The notes beneath the pieces are model-generated. The model made no database searches. It was given only the letters and a program-made list of their open reading frames with translations, and was not told the origin of the DNA. Shown here in pieces: positions 21,020 to 33,785 of a stretch of DNA of 64,000 nt. Every line of letters begins with the position of its first letter. The first letter of the stretch is position 1. The DNA is from Rhinopithecus roxellana. Lineage: Eukaryota; Chordata; Mammalia; Primates; Cercopithecidae. The stretch lies in contig NC_044551.1 of assembly GCF_007565055.1 (NCBI RefSeq), positions 99,844,266-99,908,265 on the forward strand, read 5' to 3'. The position numbers and the translations under genes were made by a program.

Positions 21020-22656
21020 GTGGTACCAGTTGCAGGGATGGTAAATGTTCATACTCCTTTTACTTTCTAAGCTAGGAAGAGATAATCTCTTCGATTCCCA
21101 ACCATGTCAGGTCCTAAAATGTGGGGAAAAGAAACATATTTTGCAAGTTTAAGAATTAGGTATTAAGGCAGATTGATGCTGCATCCCACAATGTTATAAA
21201 AAACCCAGATATGTCATAATTGAGTTGCATTTTTATTATGTGCACATATTTAGCTTTGAGCAGAATTATATGAGTTGAATTAATTTTTTTATACAACCTT
21301 CCAGCAGCTCTGTGTGGAACCATATGGGAGACATTTGGTTCTCATCAACTCCCTTTTACCCTTACTTCCACCCCATTGCTTTAAAAGAACTTTCATTCTC
21401 TTTAACTATCTGCAGGTTTTATTCTGTTCAGAGAGAAGAGCCACTAAAATATTATGACCTCTAAGTGATGGGCTGTAAGGGTCTCTCTCAAAAGCCAGCC
21501 CACAGCTGTGCATTGATCCCACCTGTTGGTGGCCTGGTGCAAACTGTGTGCTGGGCTGGTTGCAGTCTGTTCTCTTTAATCTCGCTGGGAGGATACTTAC
21601 AGCATGGTTTGCTTCTCTCTTGTGGTCTATAAGGAAGAAGTGGAAGGATTCAGTTTTCAGCCCTGTTATTATGGTGATTTTTGCTAAGCCTGAAATTCAC
21701 TTTTCAAAGAGGGTAGATGTTTTATATGGAAAATGGTTGTTGGGAGATTTTCTGAGGTTTAACTTCAATGGATAACCCTTTAAAGTAATATCAAGATTTC
21801 CCTGTAAAGATTTCAGACACATCAGCATGATTATTTGCTATCCACTCTGCAGGGGAGGTAAGTGGCGAATATCAATGACTTTCCATAATGAAGGAGCCCA
21901 AGACTGGGAAGGTGGGAAGATGCCAGCTCGCATTTAGACTTAGGTTTTCTTACTACTCAAAATCTTTCTCCCTTCATTGCGTGGACCATCTGGTTTCCTT
22001 CATTTCTCTGGACAAAGGAAACACTAAATGAAGCAATACAAAAGTTATCTCTCTCTTTGCATGAGTGCTTGTAAATATGTGCATTGCGATAGAAACCTGA
22101 GCATCAGTTATAACCATAAGGTTAATTATCAGTTGCCACAAGAATTTCGAATAACCTGGCACTGGAGGCATTTTACACTACATAGATACTGTGTGTCAAG
22201 TGAATGGAATTTTAATTCCAATCAACATGAGGTTGTTTCAAAGAATGGCATTATGAGTAAATGCAGAGTTAAAAGATAGCTGCCACTTAAAATGCCTTAT
22301 GTAATGTAGGTGAACTCCAGCAAATGACAGCTTTCCTCGTAATGAAGTAAAAGTACTTTTGGAGGTTAACTGTCAGTATTTTTATTTCATATCCTCATTC
22401 AGCATAGTAAAAGGCAGAGACTTTCATATAATACATTTATTCCCTTGATGGAATTCAAGGGCAGGCTAGCAAATTCTTTTTAATTTTTTTGATAAGTCCA
22501 TATCTTGCTCAGGTTTAACATTTATTCATGATGGTACCTCATCCCTTGCCTTCCTATTTAAATGCCAGAGGTTAAAATTTCTTATGGAAATTCTACTTAA
22601 CGAAAAGCTTTATTTTGCATAATTACAATCTGGCTCAGCCTCAATTCATCCAACAT
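20401..22656. other. Unique sequence with AT microsatellite
   Basis: No gene recognised. It contains the (AT)n run at 20967-21015, annotated separately. The open frame 21548-21775 and other short frames lack any domain. Confidence 0.4.
20967..21015. repeat. (AT)n microsatellite
   Basis: About 49 bp of uninterrupted AT dinucleotide, preceded by degenerate ATATATTC sequence. Likely to be length-variable. Confidence 0.95.
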
Positions 22657-22666
22657 TTTTTATAAC

Positions 22667-22966
22667 TTTTTTTTTTTTTTTTTTGAGACGGAGTCCTGCT
22701 CTGTTGCCCAGACTGAAGTGCGATGATATGATCTCGGCTCACTGCAACTTCTACCTCCCAGGTTCAAGCGATTCTCTTGCCTCAGCCTCCCAAGTAGCTG
22801 GGATTACAGGTGCATGCCACCATGCCCGGCTAATTTTTGTATTTTTAGTAGAGACGGGGTTTCACCATGTTGGCCAGGCTGGTCTCGAACTCCTGACTTC
22901 GGGTGATTTGCCTGCCTCAGCCTCCCAAAGTGCTGGGATTATAGGCGTGAGCCACTGGGACTGGCC
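22667..22966 (-). mobile_element. Alu SINE, minus strand (AluS grade)
   Basis: T18 tail then GAGACGGAGTCCTGCTCTGT and a full two-arm body ending GGACTGGCC. The direct repeat TTTTATAAC flanks both ends (22658-22666 and 22967-22975). Confidence 0.95.
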
Positions 22967-22975
22967 TTTTATAAC

Positions 22976-23490
22976 ATTTAAAGGTCTTCCAAATACCTCT
23001 AAAATGTTTTTCTTTTTTTTTAACAAATGGAAACATGTTCATAAGTGGTATGTTCACATATTCTTTGTTTCTCTCTCTCTCTCTGGCCGTGGGAGCACGG
23101 GGCAGCTCTCCTCTGATTAGCTAGGTTTAATTTATCATTTCACTTCACCCCTGACCTGACCTAAACCTCTTTCAAACTTACTGCTATTAGTCCATTGCTT
23201 TGCTCAGTATCCTGTTGCTGAAGCCTGCATTTATTTCACAATCTGCAGTGTAGTAATTTATTATTATTTTATATCTTTTCTCTGTACATTAGATAACATG
23301 TCTAGTGACATAATTCAGTTAAATGAAAATTTGAACATGTATTTATAAAGCAAAGATAACTAATATGTCTTGAATTACAGCTCTAGACAATTGTGTGTTT
23401 TTGTGGTGTAATTGCTAACTGACTAGAGTAATCTTGGCACAAGAAATATGAGAATGTCAGTTAACACTGAAAATATCAAAGTGCTAGGCT
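22976..23490. other. Unique spacer between two Alus
   Basis: Contains a short CT run near 23069-23084. No gene or other repeat was recognised. Confidence 0.5.
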
Positions 23491-23767
23491 ATTTATTTTT
23501 TTAAGACAGTGTTTCACTCTGTTGCCCAGGCTTGAGTGTTCTGGCATGATCTTGGTTCATTGCAACCTCTGCCTCTCAGGCTCATGCAATCTTCCCACCT
23601 CAGCCTCCCGAGTAGCTGGGACCACAGGTGCATGCCACCATGCCCAGCTAATTTTTTTTTGTATTTTTGGTAGAGACAGAGTTTCGCCTTGTTGCCCAGT
23701 CTGGTCTCGAACTCCTGAGCTCAAACAATCCACCTGCCTTTGCCTCCCAAAGTGCTGGTATTACAGG
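23491..23767 (-). mobile_element. Alu SINE, minus strand, lacking its head
   Basis: Body from AAGACAGTGTTTCACTCTGT to TGGTATTACAGG. The last 25 or so bases of the Alu 5' head are absent. Diverged, of AluJ grade. Confidence 0.9.
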
Positions 23768-24905
23768 TATTCTTTTTTCCTTTATTTTTGTATTTAGGTA
23801 TCAGGATACATAATTTGATTAAATATAAATAATGTAAAGTTGTTTGAACTTAAGAATGATCTTGAAAGTTGCTGCATCACTAAGATATGTCTTACACAGA
23901 TAGTTGAGTGTTGTTAGTATAGTAACTTCTTCTGTTAAAACACTCTCTTATTCCAACTTCTAAGAAAAAATACTGCTCTCACAAATTAAAAAAAAAAGTA
24001 ATCATTGCTATCCCATCAGTAACACAATTGGTGCCTAAGAACGTCAAATGGTAAATCCAAGCATATTAATTACATCATTAAAGTAGCATTTGGTATACTG
24101 CTGAGATACATTACAATAGCAATAATCTTTCTGTTTAATAGGATGCACTGCCAGCATGTAATGCAGAAGTTGCATACAATGAAGATATCTCATTCCATCA
24201 CCTCATGGCATAAATCAATACAGTCAGAGCAAAAAAGAATGACTATTTCCATAAAAATGACATTAAACTCTTTGTGTGCTTGTGTGTGCACGTGTGTGTG
24301 TCTATATGGAATGCCACAATTTGAAAGCCAGATAAACTGCTCCAGAGAAAGCAGAGTTGCTTGGTTACATCTGCTGAAAACAATCTGTGCTGTGTATGAG
24401 AGCTCATGTCAGCCCAGTAATTACCACAACTGAGATAAAGCCTGTGCTAAATGTCACCTGCCGCTGACAAGCACAGGAAGCCAAACACTGCTAAATGAGT
24501 CAGTTACTCTGAGAGTGCTTAGCTCTACTTGCAGGCTAAAAGCATTTGTCTTGTGTATAAAAGGAAAAAGTATATGTGATAAAAGAAAAAAGAATCAGAA
24601 ACACATTTATAATGTAAACCTGACTGAAATTCTCCACCACCCACTCAGAAGTACCTTGGATAGAAGGCTAACAAATGCAATCAGGTTGAAGGAGAAATAT
24701 TAAAGCATTAAGGGACATTTCTGTGAGTCTGGCAGAGTCTTCTACCTTCTACCACAAATTGCTCATTAGTCAGTACAATGCAATTTCCCACAGTCTAGAA
24801 TGATCCGCCAAAGACAGCTGAGGTTCCTGTTGACAGCGACCAACCAATAACATGCTGGAACAGCTTGCCTGAGTCTGCATAGAATGCCCAAGGACACAAT
24901 GTGCA
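23768..24905. other. Unique sequence, possibly containing conserved non-coding DNA
   Basis: No gene recognised. 24440-24880 has a balanced composition, a TGAGTCA AP-1-type core (24496-24502) and no repeat. The short frames 24143-24433 and 24515-24703 have no domain. Confidence 0.35.
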
Positions 24906-25213
24906 ATTTTTATTTTATTTTTATTTTTTTGAGATGGAGTCTCGCTCTGTCACCCAGGCTGGGGTGTAGTGGCGTGATGATCTCAGTTCACTGCAACCTC
25001 TGCCTTCTGGATTCAACCAGTTCTTCTGCCTCAGGCTCCTGAGTAGCTGGGATTACAGGTGCACACCCCCACACCCGGCTAATTTTTGTATTTTTAGTAG
25101 AAACGGGGCTTCACCACGTTAGCCGGGCTGGTCTCGAACTCCTGACCTCGTGATCTGCCCACCTCGGCCTCCCAAAGTGCTGGGATTACAGGCGTGAGCC
25201 ACTGCACGTGGCC
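24906..25213 (-). mobile_element. Alu SINE, minus strand
   Basis: T-rich tail, GAGATGGAGTCTCGCTCTGT, full body to GCACGTGGCC. AATGTGCA at 24898-24905 and 25216-25223 is the target duplication. Confidence 0.95.
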
Positions 25214-26059
25214 ATAATGTGCATTTTTTAAAAGTCTTAGATAGGAGGGGATTTACTGGTGTTTACTGGTGTTTTAATACGTATTTCTGACAAAAGCAGG
25301 ATGAATAATGTTGATGTGAAGAAAATACCACCTTCCTCCTACTTATTTTCTTCTTTACCAATCCATTAAAAAATCATTCTCTCCAGTTACAATTTTATTT
25401 TAGTTGCTTCGTAATGTGATTTGATTACTAAGACACTCCTCACCCAATCACCTAACCCTTTTCTGATACTTAAGTGAAAATCTCTAGCCTCCAGCAGAGG
25501 ATCTGAAGTGTACTAAGCACGAAAACCCAGAGTGAAATTGTTGAACTCAAATGGCTTTCCTAGCACCCAGTTAACAATACCAATATCAAGGTAATGGTGT
25601 GGAGGTTGCTGCAGGTAACCTCTCTGAGGAGGCCTTCATGAGCATCTCTCATTACCTTGGTGAATGACCAAATTTCAGGGTCTGATCCTCAGCCTCTGGC
25701 TTCAGAAACTGTTTTTAGAACACCATGACTGGATTCAGCTTTGGGGATGCACTTTCATGAACTCACAATCAGTTGCAAAAATGAATATTACACAATAGTA
25801 CATTAATAATACAGAGCCTGAGACTATCTGAAAATAGATGACATGAGCAGCCAAATCATTGTTAGAGTGTTTCCTGATGAGAATAGAACAAGAATCTGGG
25901 GAGTTAGGTGAACTGAATGTTTAATTGCATCCTTCTCACCATTGGGATAGTCTGACCAATGGGTTGGGGATATTGGAAATTTGCTGGCTGTGGCCACCAG
26001 CATCTGTTTTCACATTGAAGGTATGTTTGCCAATGGGACCAGGGACTTGAAAGCTATTC
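25214..26059. other. Unique sequence
   Basis: No gene or repeat recognised apart from the short direct doublet GTTTACTGGTGTTTACTGGT near 25258. Confidence 0.4.
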
Positions 26060-26215
26060 ATAATCTATTGCTTATCAAACTCTTATTGTATACCAGGCAC
26101 CTGTCCTAAAAGCTTTTCATGCTTTATCTTAGTTATTATGCATCACATAGATCTCTGGAAGAAAATACAGAAAATTTCCCAATTTTACAAATAAGCTTAC
26201 TCAACGCCACAAAAT
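26060..26215 (+). mobile_element. MIR SINE remnant, plus strand
   Basis: Matches the MIR core pattern: CTTATTGTATACCAGGCACC, then CTTTTCATGCTTTATCTTAG, a run of bases in place of the usual hundred-unit spacer, and AATTTTACAAATAAGC. Diverged, ends approximate. Confidence 0.6.
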
Positions 26216-27439
26216 CCAAGCAGCATTTGTTTTCATTTTTCACCAGCCACTTTTGAATTGACCCACACAAGGACCACTAATTTTAGATTAATTAAAAATC
26301 ATTATTACAACATCATAAATGGAACCAATTGTATTTTAAACATCAGCAGTTGATTTTTAATTTTCCAATCCTTGATTTAGAAGGATAATATCTTCTAAAC
26401 TTTTTATCAAGTATAGCTATTGGGCCATACTGATGGCAGACTTAAGCTTTAGGTCAGATTCCATATTTAGCATAGTTTATTTTTAAATTTCTAAATCACA
26501 AAACCTTAATTTATAGACCATTGAGATGATAGCAAATGTGTGATGGTTATGGCAGATGGTTATGAATATTTGGATCAAACAGACTCAGGAGTGACAGGAA
26601 TGTGTTCTTTCTGAAACTACTTCTGGAGCCCTCTCAGATGGTCTCATAGGATCATAGACAAGAGTTGGAAAGTTGAATGTCTCTGTAGAGATCCGCTGAG
26701 TGGACACCTACTCTCAGCTTTGGTTGCATTCAACTCCATGATGTATTTCATTACTCTCTGTGTCATTATTTGAATGTGGGTTTAAAATATGACCCCAAAT
26801 TCATCATGAATTGCTCTGTCATTATTTGAATGTGGGTTTAAAATATGACCCCAAATTCATCATGAATTACTCTTTCCAGTGAGTGAAAAAAATAATCAAA
26901 TAGGAAAAGTCAAACTCTTGGGGATAAAGCCATTTGCAGACATGTTTGATCTTGATTAAGAAAAATATCCTGGCATCTCGTCTTATTAAAACTTATGCCT
27001 TTATTAGCCCTTAAATGTGGGTTAAGCCAATGCAAGATACTTATAGATTATTGCGATGTGCTACTTGTCTAAGCTACTTGACATAATGGAAATGGTCTTT
27101 ACTGACATGACCAGTTACATGGTAAATGTTATCACATCCTTTATTTAAAACAATGTGAGAACGTTTCCCTCAGTTATCAAGGAAAAGTTCACTCAACTTC
27201 ATTGGGAAAAACAGTCTTGCATATGTGACCTATTTCTTTATATGTCTAAAATCATATTTTTGATGACTATAGTATGATTATAGTAATAGATTTTGCTGTA
27301 TCCTTCAACATTAAATCAAGAGGTAAATTGTTTGTAAATTTTAAATAATGAAAAATATATAGATAACAGATAAATACATTATCATTTCAAAAACATTAAC
27401 ATTAAAGACAAATTAAAAATACCCCTTAACTACCATATA
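26216..27439. other. Unique AT-rich sequence with a 57-bp tandem duplication
   Basis: No gene. The duplication at 26761-26873 is annotated separately. Confidence 0.5.
26761..26873. repeat. Tandem duplication, two copies of a 57-bp unit
   Basis: Copies begin at 26761 and 26818 with TGTCATTATTTGAATGTGGG and are identical over about 52 bp. They then differ by AATTG against AATTA. The high identity implies a recent duplication. Confidence 0.95.
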
Positions 27440-28180
27440 CAATTCAATTATTCTCTCTAGCAGCAATCATTTTATCAGCTTTACATAGTTTTCTCAACTT
27501 TTTACATGAATTCCTAGAAATATGTTTTGTGTTGCATGTTTTTAACATAAATGTTGTAATACTATATGTATATTTTGTAGTTTGCTTCTTCTGCAACAGT
27601 ACGTCTCCTATTGTTTAATGCTACCAAATACATGTTAGTAATTTTGCTGTTTAAAAAGTCATCGAGATTACTTTCAGGTTTTTGCTATTCCAAGCATTTC
27701 TGTAATTAATATTCTTGTTTATATCCCCCGTGCTTAAGAATCCGTGTTTTGTTAGGGCTCATACCAAGAAGCAGATTTGCAGGAAGTGCACTCATTTTTA
27801 ATTTTAATAGGCACTATTGATCTGGCCTTCAAAATGTGGAACATATTTATTTATATTATTGTGAGGATGATGTGAGGGGCCGTATGCCCACATCTTTGAC
27901 ATTTTAATTTTTGCAAAGTAGTAAATGAAAACAGTATCTTGGTGCTATTTTATTTTGTTTTTAAGAAGGGTAAGCATCTTTTATAATATGCTTTATTAAT
28001 CATTTGAATTTTTTCTTTTCTATGAAATGCCTACTCATATATTTTTTCCTATTTTTCTATTGGGATCATTGTTTCTTATGTATTTTATATATTTTCAACA
28101 TTTTTGATGAAAAATATTTTCACCAACTGGTACTTCCCATAGATTGAATCGTGGTGTCTTACATCAAACTGAAGTTTTAA

Positions 28181-28479
28181 TTTTTTTTTTTCTTTTTGAG
28201 ACACAGTCTTGCTGTGTCACCCAGGTTGGAGTGCAGTGGGGCCATCTCAGCTCACTGCAACCTCCACCTCCCAGGTTCAAGCGATTCTTGTGCCTCAACT
28301 TCCCAAGTACCTGGGATTACAGGTGAGTGACACCATGCCTGGCTAATTTTTGTATTTTTCATAGAGACAGGGTTTCACCATATTGGCCAGGCTGATCTCA
28401 AACTCTTGACCTCAAATGATCTGCCTGCTTCCGCTTCCCAAAGTGCTAGCATTATAGGTCTGAGCCACCACACCCGGCT
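28181..28479 (-). mobile_element. Alu SINE, minus strand, inside the old L1
   Basis: Target duplication TGAAGTTTT(A/G)A at 28170-28180 and 28480-28490. Body from GAGACACAGTCTTGCTGTGT to CACACCCGGCT. AluS grade. Confidence 0.94.
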
Positions 28480-28639
28480 TGAAGTTTTGATTTTGTTATC
28501 AAATGTATCAGTCTTTTCCATTAGTTTTTTCTATATGCTCCTTATTTAAGAAGACATGTAAAAATATATTTTCTTCTCCTATATATATTTTTTATTTTTT
28601 AAATTTTTTTCGAAGTTATATAATTCTTTTATTTTCTGT

Positions 28640-29306
28640 GTGAATTTTTTATTTTTTATTTTTTATTATTATACTTTAAGTTCTAGGTTTGTTACATATG
28701 TATACATATGCCATGTTGGTGTGCAGCATCCATTAACTCGTCATTTACGTTAGGTATATCTCCTAATGCTATCCCTCCCCACAGTAGGCCCCAATGTATG
28801 ATGTTCCTCTTCCTGTGTCCAAGTGATCTCATTGTTCAATTCCCATCTATAAGTGAGAACATGCGGTGTTTGGTTTTCTGTTCTTGTGTTAGTTTGCTGA
28901 GAATGATGGTTTCCAGCTGCATCCGTGTCCTTACAAAGGACACGAACTCATCCTTTTTTATGGCTGCATAGAATTCCATGGTGTATATGTGCCACATTTT
29001 CTTAATCCAGTCTGTCACTGATGGACATTTGGGTTGATTCCAAGTCTTTTCTATTGTGAATAGTGCTGCAATAAACATACGTGTGCATGTGTCGTTATAG
29101 CAGCATGATTTATAATCCTTTGGGTATATACCCAGTAATGGGATGGCTGGGTCAAATGGTATTTCTAGTTTTAGATCCTTGAGGAATCGCCACACTGTTT
29201 TCCACAATGGTTGAACTAGTTTACAATGCCACCAACAGTGTAAAAGTGTTCCTATTTCTCTACATCCTCTTCAGCACCTGTTGTTTCCTGATTTTTTAAT
29301 GATTGT
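28640..29306 (-). mobile_element. L1PA-type LINE, 5'-truncated, minus strand
   Basis: Young-looking L1 3' end: the T-rich reversed tail, then TTATTATTATACTTTAAGTT, the 3' UTR, and the end of ORF2. The minus-strand frame 28836-29207 reads the ORF2p C-terminus (WRFLKDLKLEIPFDPAIPLL, then IYTMEFYAAIKKDEFVSF), open for 123 residues. The reverse transcriptase part is not included, so this copy is dead on arrival. Confidence 0.92.
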
Positions 29307-29380
29307 GAAATAGAGATCTAACATTTTTCCAAATTGTTAAATGATTGCCCCAATATCATATATCTAATATTTATTCTTTT

Positions 29381-29670
29381 TTTTTTTTTTGAGGCGGAGT
29401 CTGGCTCTGTCGCCCAGGCTGGAGTGCAGTGGCCGGATCTCAGCTCACTGCAAGCTCCGCCTCCTGGGTTTATGCCATTCTCCTGCCTCAGCCTCCCTAG
29501 TAGCTGGGACTACAGGCGCCTGCCACCTCGCCCGGCTAGTTTTTGTATTTTTAGTAGAGACGGGGTTTCACCGTGTTAGCCAAGATGGTCTCGATCTCCT
29601 GACCTCGTGATCCGCCCGTCTCGGCCTCCCAAAGTGCTGGGATTACAGGCTTGAGCCACCGCGCCCGGCC
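29381..29670 (-). mobile_element. AluY, Old World monkey type, minus strand
   Basis: Full length with a 16-bp perfect target duplication, TAATATTTATTCTTTT (29365-29380 and 29671-29686). It carries the diagnostic GGCCGGATCTCAGCTC, CCACCTCGCCCGGCTAG and GGCTTGAGCC. Very little decay, so a young insertion. Confidence 0.95.
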
Positions 29671-30230
29671 TAATATTTATTCTTTTTCACTGACTTGAAG
29701 TGATACTCTTATTAAATCCTAAAATTCTAATACCTAAGTATTTCGGAATCTGTATTCTTTTCTATTTATTTGCTTGGTATTGGCCTGATATTTTTGGTTA
29801 ATACCATACCACTTTAATTTCCCTAGCTTTATAATTATTTTTAGTATTTGGTAATGGTGAGTACCTTGCCACTATTTTAGTTTCCAAGATCATTATGGCT
29901 ATTCTTGCACATTTCCTTCTATGATTGCAGAATCAACTTACTAACGTTAATGGAAAGAACTCTGGATACTTTAGTGTAATTTGTTTGAATTTAAAGAAAA
30001 AAAATTGAGTTTAAATATTTTTAATATCATTTTTTTTCTCTTCCAAGAACATGGTATGTCTCCTTTATTCAGATCTTATTTTATGTTATTCAGTAAAATT
30101 TTATGGTTTTTCTAAAAAAATATACGTTTTTGTTATATTTATTTCAAAACATTTTATTTTTTATTCTCTACATAATAAACATTTTCTATATTTTATTTCT
30201 GCTTTTTGCTAATGTTAGTCCAAATTTGGC

Positions 30231-32945
30231 TTTTCATGGCATGTCAATTTTCAAATACATCTTTACATTTAAAGGATAATCACTTTGAGTTTTAGAGGAA
30301 GACCTGGATATAAGCTTGTCAAATTAGATGTTCCCATCCAAGACTTTGAGTCTTAAGGGATTCAAATACTCAAGGAAAATTGATGAGTAATTAAAGGAAG
30401 CACAAAGTTCCAGCAACTGTGATGGTGTGTTAAGTGGTGGCTCTGCCAGAGGCATTGCTATGATTATTATGTTATGTTGTCTTGTTTGTGTTCTACCATC
30501 TTGCCCTCCATAGACACTGTCTGCCATCTAAGCCTGTGTTTTCCAGATATCCCATTGATCCCACAGCCTATGCTTAGTTCTTATAACAAGTTCATTTTCT
30601 ATTTAAATTTACTGGAGTTTATTCTCCTTCATGCAATGAAGAACACTAGCTGAATAGATTTTGGCACAAAGGAATGGGCTTTAGGTGAAAGTCCTTCAGG
30701 AAAATGAGAATTTGGAGAATCGGAAATTGATCATCTGCTCCTGATGCGATAAAGGTCATGAAAATCCTGTTAACATTCAGTGGTGATACTCTGAAAGTTT
30801 ACTCCTAGCAGTGGCCAAAAAAATTATTATCAACAATCATCTTGAGTGAAGTGCTTATTGAAGACAAAGGTTAAAGGGACTATGTTGCTGTTGGCATGTA
30901 ACACTATAAAAGGCAAGTACAATTCAAGGAATGCAGAATAGCTCTTAATAATGCTGCACAACTTAAAGAGGTAATAATTAAACTCCAATCCATAAATACT
31001 ATCACCATGGGGTACACTAAAAACGGATTTCCAGAACTCTATCTACAGGAATTTTATATCTTATTTATACAGCTAAGGTTTCTAAATCAAATCAAACTAA
31101 AAATGTGATGCAGCATGTTGCTGAAGTACATTGTTCTTTGAATCCACAGCCTCATCATGTCTCTTCCGTGAATGTCGAGGTATTGATTAGGTGAGAATAG
31201 TCCTCAACAATTTAGATGGGGATCAATTAGAGTAATTGAAGGACTCTTATCCCCCACTGAGCCTTTATTGATCACTTAAGCACACCTCTCCCCTGAGGGG
31301 TATTCTCTCTTGCTTGAAGGTATTATACTTCCCTAGTCTATGGGAGTTACCTTGCAAAATGAGTCCACTTCCCCTTATTTCTATTTCCTTCCGAACAACC
31401 AGACACATAGGTAGAGTCAGATCTCAGCAGGACCCATAAGGCCAATTGTAAAGTCAAACCTGGGGAGAAGTGAAAGATTACCAACGCAAAAGAATTGCAC
31501 AACTTTGGTAATGTACATAAACAAAAATCTAAGGAATATGTGAGAATGAATTCTGAAATCCAAAAAGAGAGAAACAACATTTTAGATCAGATTGAATTTA
31601 GCAGGGGATAGACACATAGCAGAATTCTAATTCAAAAGGCAGTTCAACGGACCACTTGCTTTGGGGGTTGACAGAACACTGGGCTTAATGGTGTCTCACG
31701 TGGAAGGAAGTTATGAGAAATCAATTTTTGTAAAATATTAAAATTCTCAGATAATTTTATTCAGCCATGGTTAAAATTATAGTTAAAAACTTTGACCATA
31801 CAATTCAAGAGCGTTTAATAAAAAATAACGTATTTTTTTTTTGAGAATGTAAAGCCATTTCTCCAGGTAAGGGGGCATTGAGAGATTATTTACAAACCAA
31901 TCATTATAAAAGCTAAGTTCAATCTGTACTTATTAGCTAGTCATGATGAAGCAAAATTTCTATACTTGTTTGCTATGAAAAACAAAATTACTTTTCTATA
32001 ATATTTGTACCTTGTTTTAATAGTTATTGTCTAAGGACCTCTGACTTAGTAATTTATAAATAATTTCCATTTGTTACAGAAAACCACATTGACTTAAAAT
32101 GTCCATTGTAAAGTATTATGTTTCTTCACTCCTCTCTCAGGGTACATTAAATTTGCTCACCAGCTTTGTAAAAATTAACCCACTAAATATGACCTCCCCG
32201 ACTTGTTACAATTAACGGAACTACTATCCATACTAACAGTGCATTCTTCTATTTTTGAAAATAAAATTGATACATGACTTTACTAGTTTCGTTTTATAAC
32301 ACCATCTAGAATTTTGTTCTTCTACTTTGGTATATTGCAGAAGAAAGAATTGCTGGTGTGAATTTATCAGGTACCACCTGCCCAATGCTGATTGACCTTG
32401 CAATATTTTCTCCATCAAAGGCTTGATAAGTAACTGTATATAGGTGAGGAGATCACTGGCATCTTTTCAAAGCATGGTGGTGGCTGTTCTCTCTACTATG
32501 GAAATGCTGGTAGGAAATACGGTGATTTAAATGGCCTCCATAATTTTGATGGAAAGAGAATACCCAGGGGATGGCAAAGGCCAAGAAGCAGTTTAGTTAA
32601 CAGTTAATTTAATAGTGCCAACTATTAAAAGCTAAGATGGCCAGTTACCATAATGACAGCAAAATCAATCTGGTAAACTGAATAGTCCAAACCACATGAC
32701 TCTTTAGTAGTACTTAATTGATCATGGGAACCCTAGATGAAAACAAACAATAAAATGGCCACTTTGGTCTACTGTTCAGACTGTCAGATTATATGAGATG
32801 TATTTTTGACATGAGTTTACCTCCAGTAGATCCACTGTATTTCTTGATTTCTTGTAGTATTTATCTAGTGTTTGAATATAGACTTGGAATCATTTCTGCA
32901 GTGGATGCTTTAGGTGCATTACATTACATTCTCTAGGCCTATCTC
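30231..32945. other. Unique sequence, no gene recognised
   Basis: About 2.7 kb without a repeat I can name. Short frames at 30324-30527, 31347-31580 and 32233-32418 (minus) have no domain. Confidence 0.4.
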
Positions 32946-32953
32946 CTATTTCT

Positions 32954-33220
32954 TTTTTTTTTTTTTTTTTTTTTTTTGAGACGGAGTCTCGCTCTGTCAC
33001 AAGCTCCGCCTCCCAGGTTCAGGCCATTCTCCTGCCTCAGCCTCCCGAGTAGCTGGGACTACAGGCGCTGCCACCTCACCCGGCTAGTTTTTGGTATTTT
33101 TTAGTAGAGACGGGGTTTCACTGTGTTAGCCAGGATGGTCTTGATCTCTTGACCTCGTGATCCGCCCGTCTCGGCCTCCCAAAGTGCTGGGATTACAGGC
33201 TTGAGCCACCGCACCCGGCC
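32954..33220 (-). mobile_element. AluY, Old World monkey type, minus strand, with internal deletion
   Basis: CTATTTCTT flanks both sides. Same monkey-type diagnostic bases as 29381. At 33000/33001 the body jumps from GCTCTGTCAC to AAGCTCCGCC, a loss of roughly 45 bp of the right arm. Confidence 0.93.
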
Positions 33221-33659
33221 TTCTATTTCTTAAAACACTATTTTTCCTCCATCTGTGTTCTCCCTTCCTGAGAGAATGCATGTGACCTAATGTTACTTGG
33301 CAATGGATAGATCTTGTGGATAAATTAAAAAGTTGATGTTTTGCAGGAGCATTTACGGTTGGTAAAGAAGGTAATGTTCAAATGCAGGGGTCAGACAGAC
33401 TGTGATGGAGGGGTCTGTGGAAGCTTACTTCTGATTGTTTCTCTTCTCTTGGTGTAATAGGAAGCAAGCTCATCAGCTGAAAGAGAGGACAAGGGAGGAG
33501 ATTTTCAAAATTGAGTATAGGGTAGAATGAATGGAATCATCTAGGTGAATGGAAGAGTGAATGGTCTGCGTATGTATAACAAAATCGTCACATAGCATTA
33601 TGGACCCATTTGATACAATCACAAGTTTAAAGTAAGTACATTCAGCATGGTATAGTGAT

Positions 33660-33696
<37 letters not shown>

Positions 33697-33785
33697 TTTC
33701 TGTTTCCACTCTAATTCAATGACTTGGGTAGAAGCGTGAAATAGACAGAAATAAACTTAGCTACTAAGGTTTTGGTTTAGCCTGG
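33221..33785. other. Unique sequence with TG microsatellite
   Basis: Contains (GT)n at 33661-33695. No gene. Confidence 0.5.
33661..33695. repeat. (GT)n microsatellite
   Basis: Thirteen perfect GT units, then GTAT-interrupted units. Confidence 0.9.

Larger units (their letters stand above)
27440..30230 (-). mobile_element. Old L1M-type LINE, minus strand, with three later insertions
   Basis: Read on the plus strand, it shows the reversed ORF2 pattern of ancient L1: the TATCAGTCTTTTCC region at about 28507, TTATGGCTATTCTTGCAC at about 29893, and GAACATGGTATGTCTCC at about 30047. It is invaded by the Alu at 28181, the young L1 at 28640 and the AluY at 29381. Its left part (27440-28140) is the least certain. 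Confidence 0.6.

Noticed and set aside
22683..23120. 145-codon frame and many similar ones with PRLECSGMISAHCNL-like text
   Set aside because: This is the well-known translation of reversed Alu; not genes.
29389..29610. Frames reading RRSLALSPRLECSGRISAHC in several places
   Set aside because: Reversed AluY translation, repeated at 60569 and 61574.
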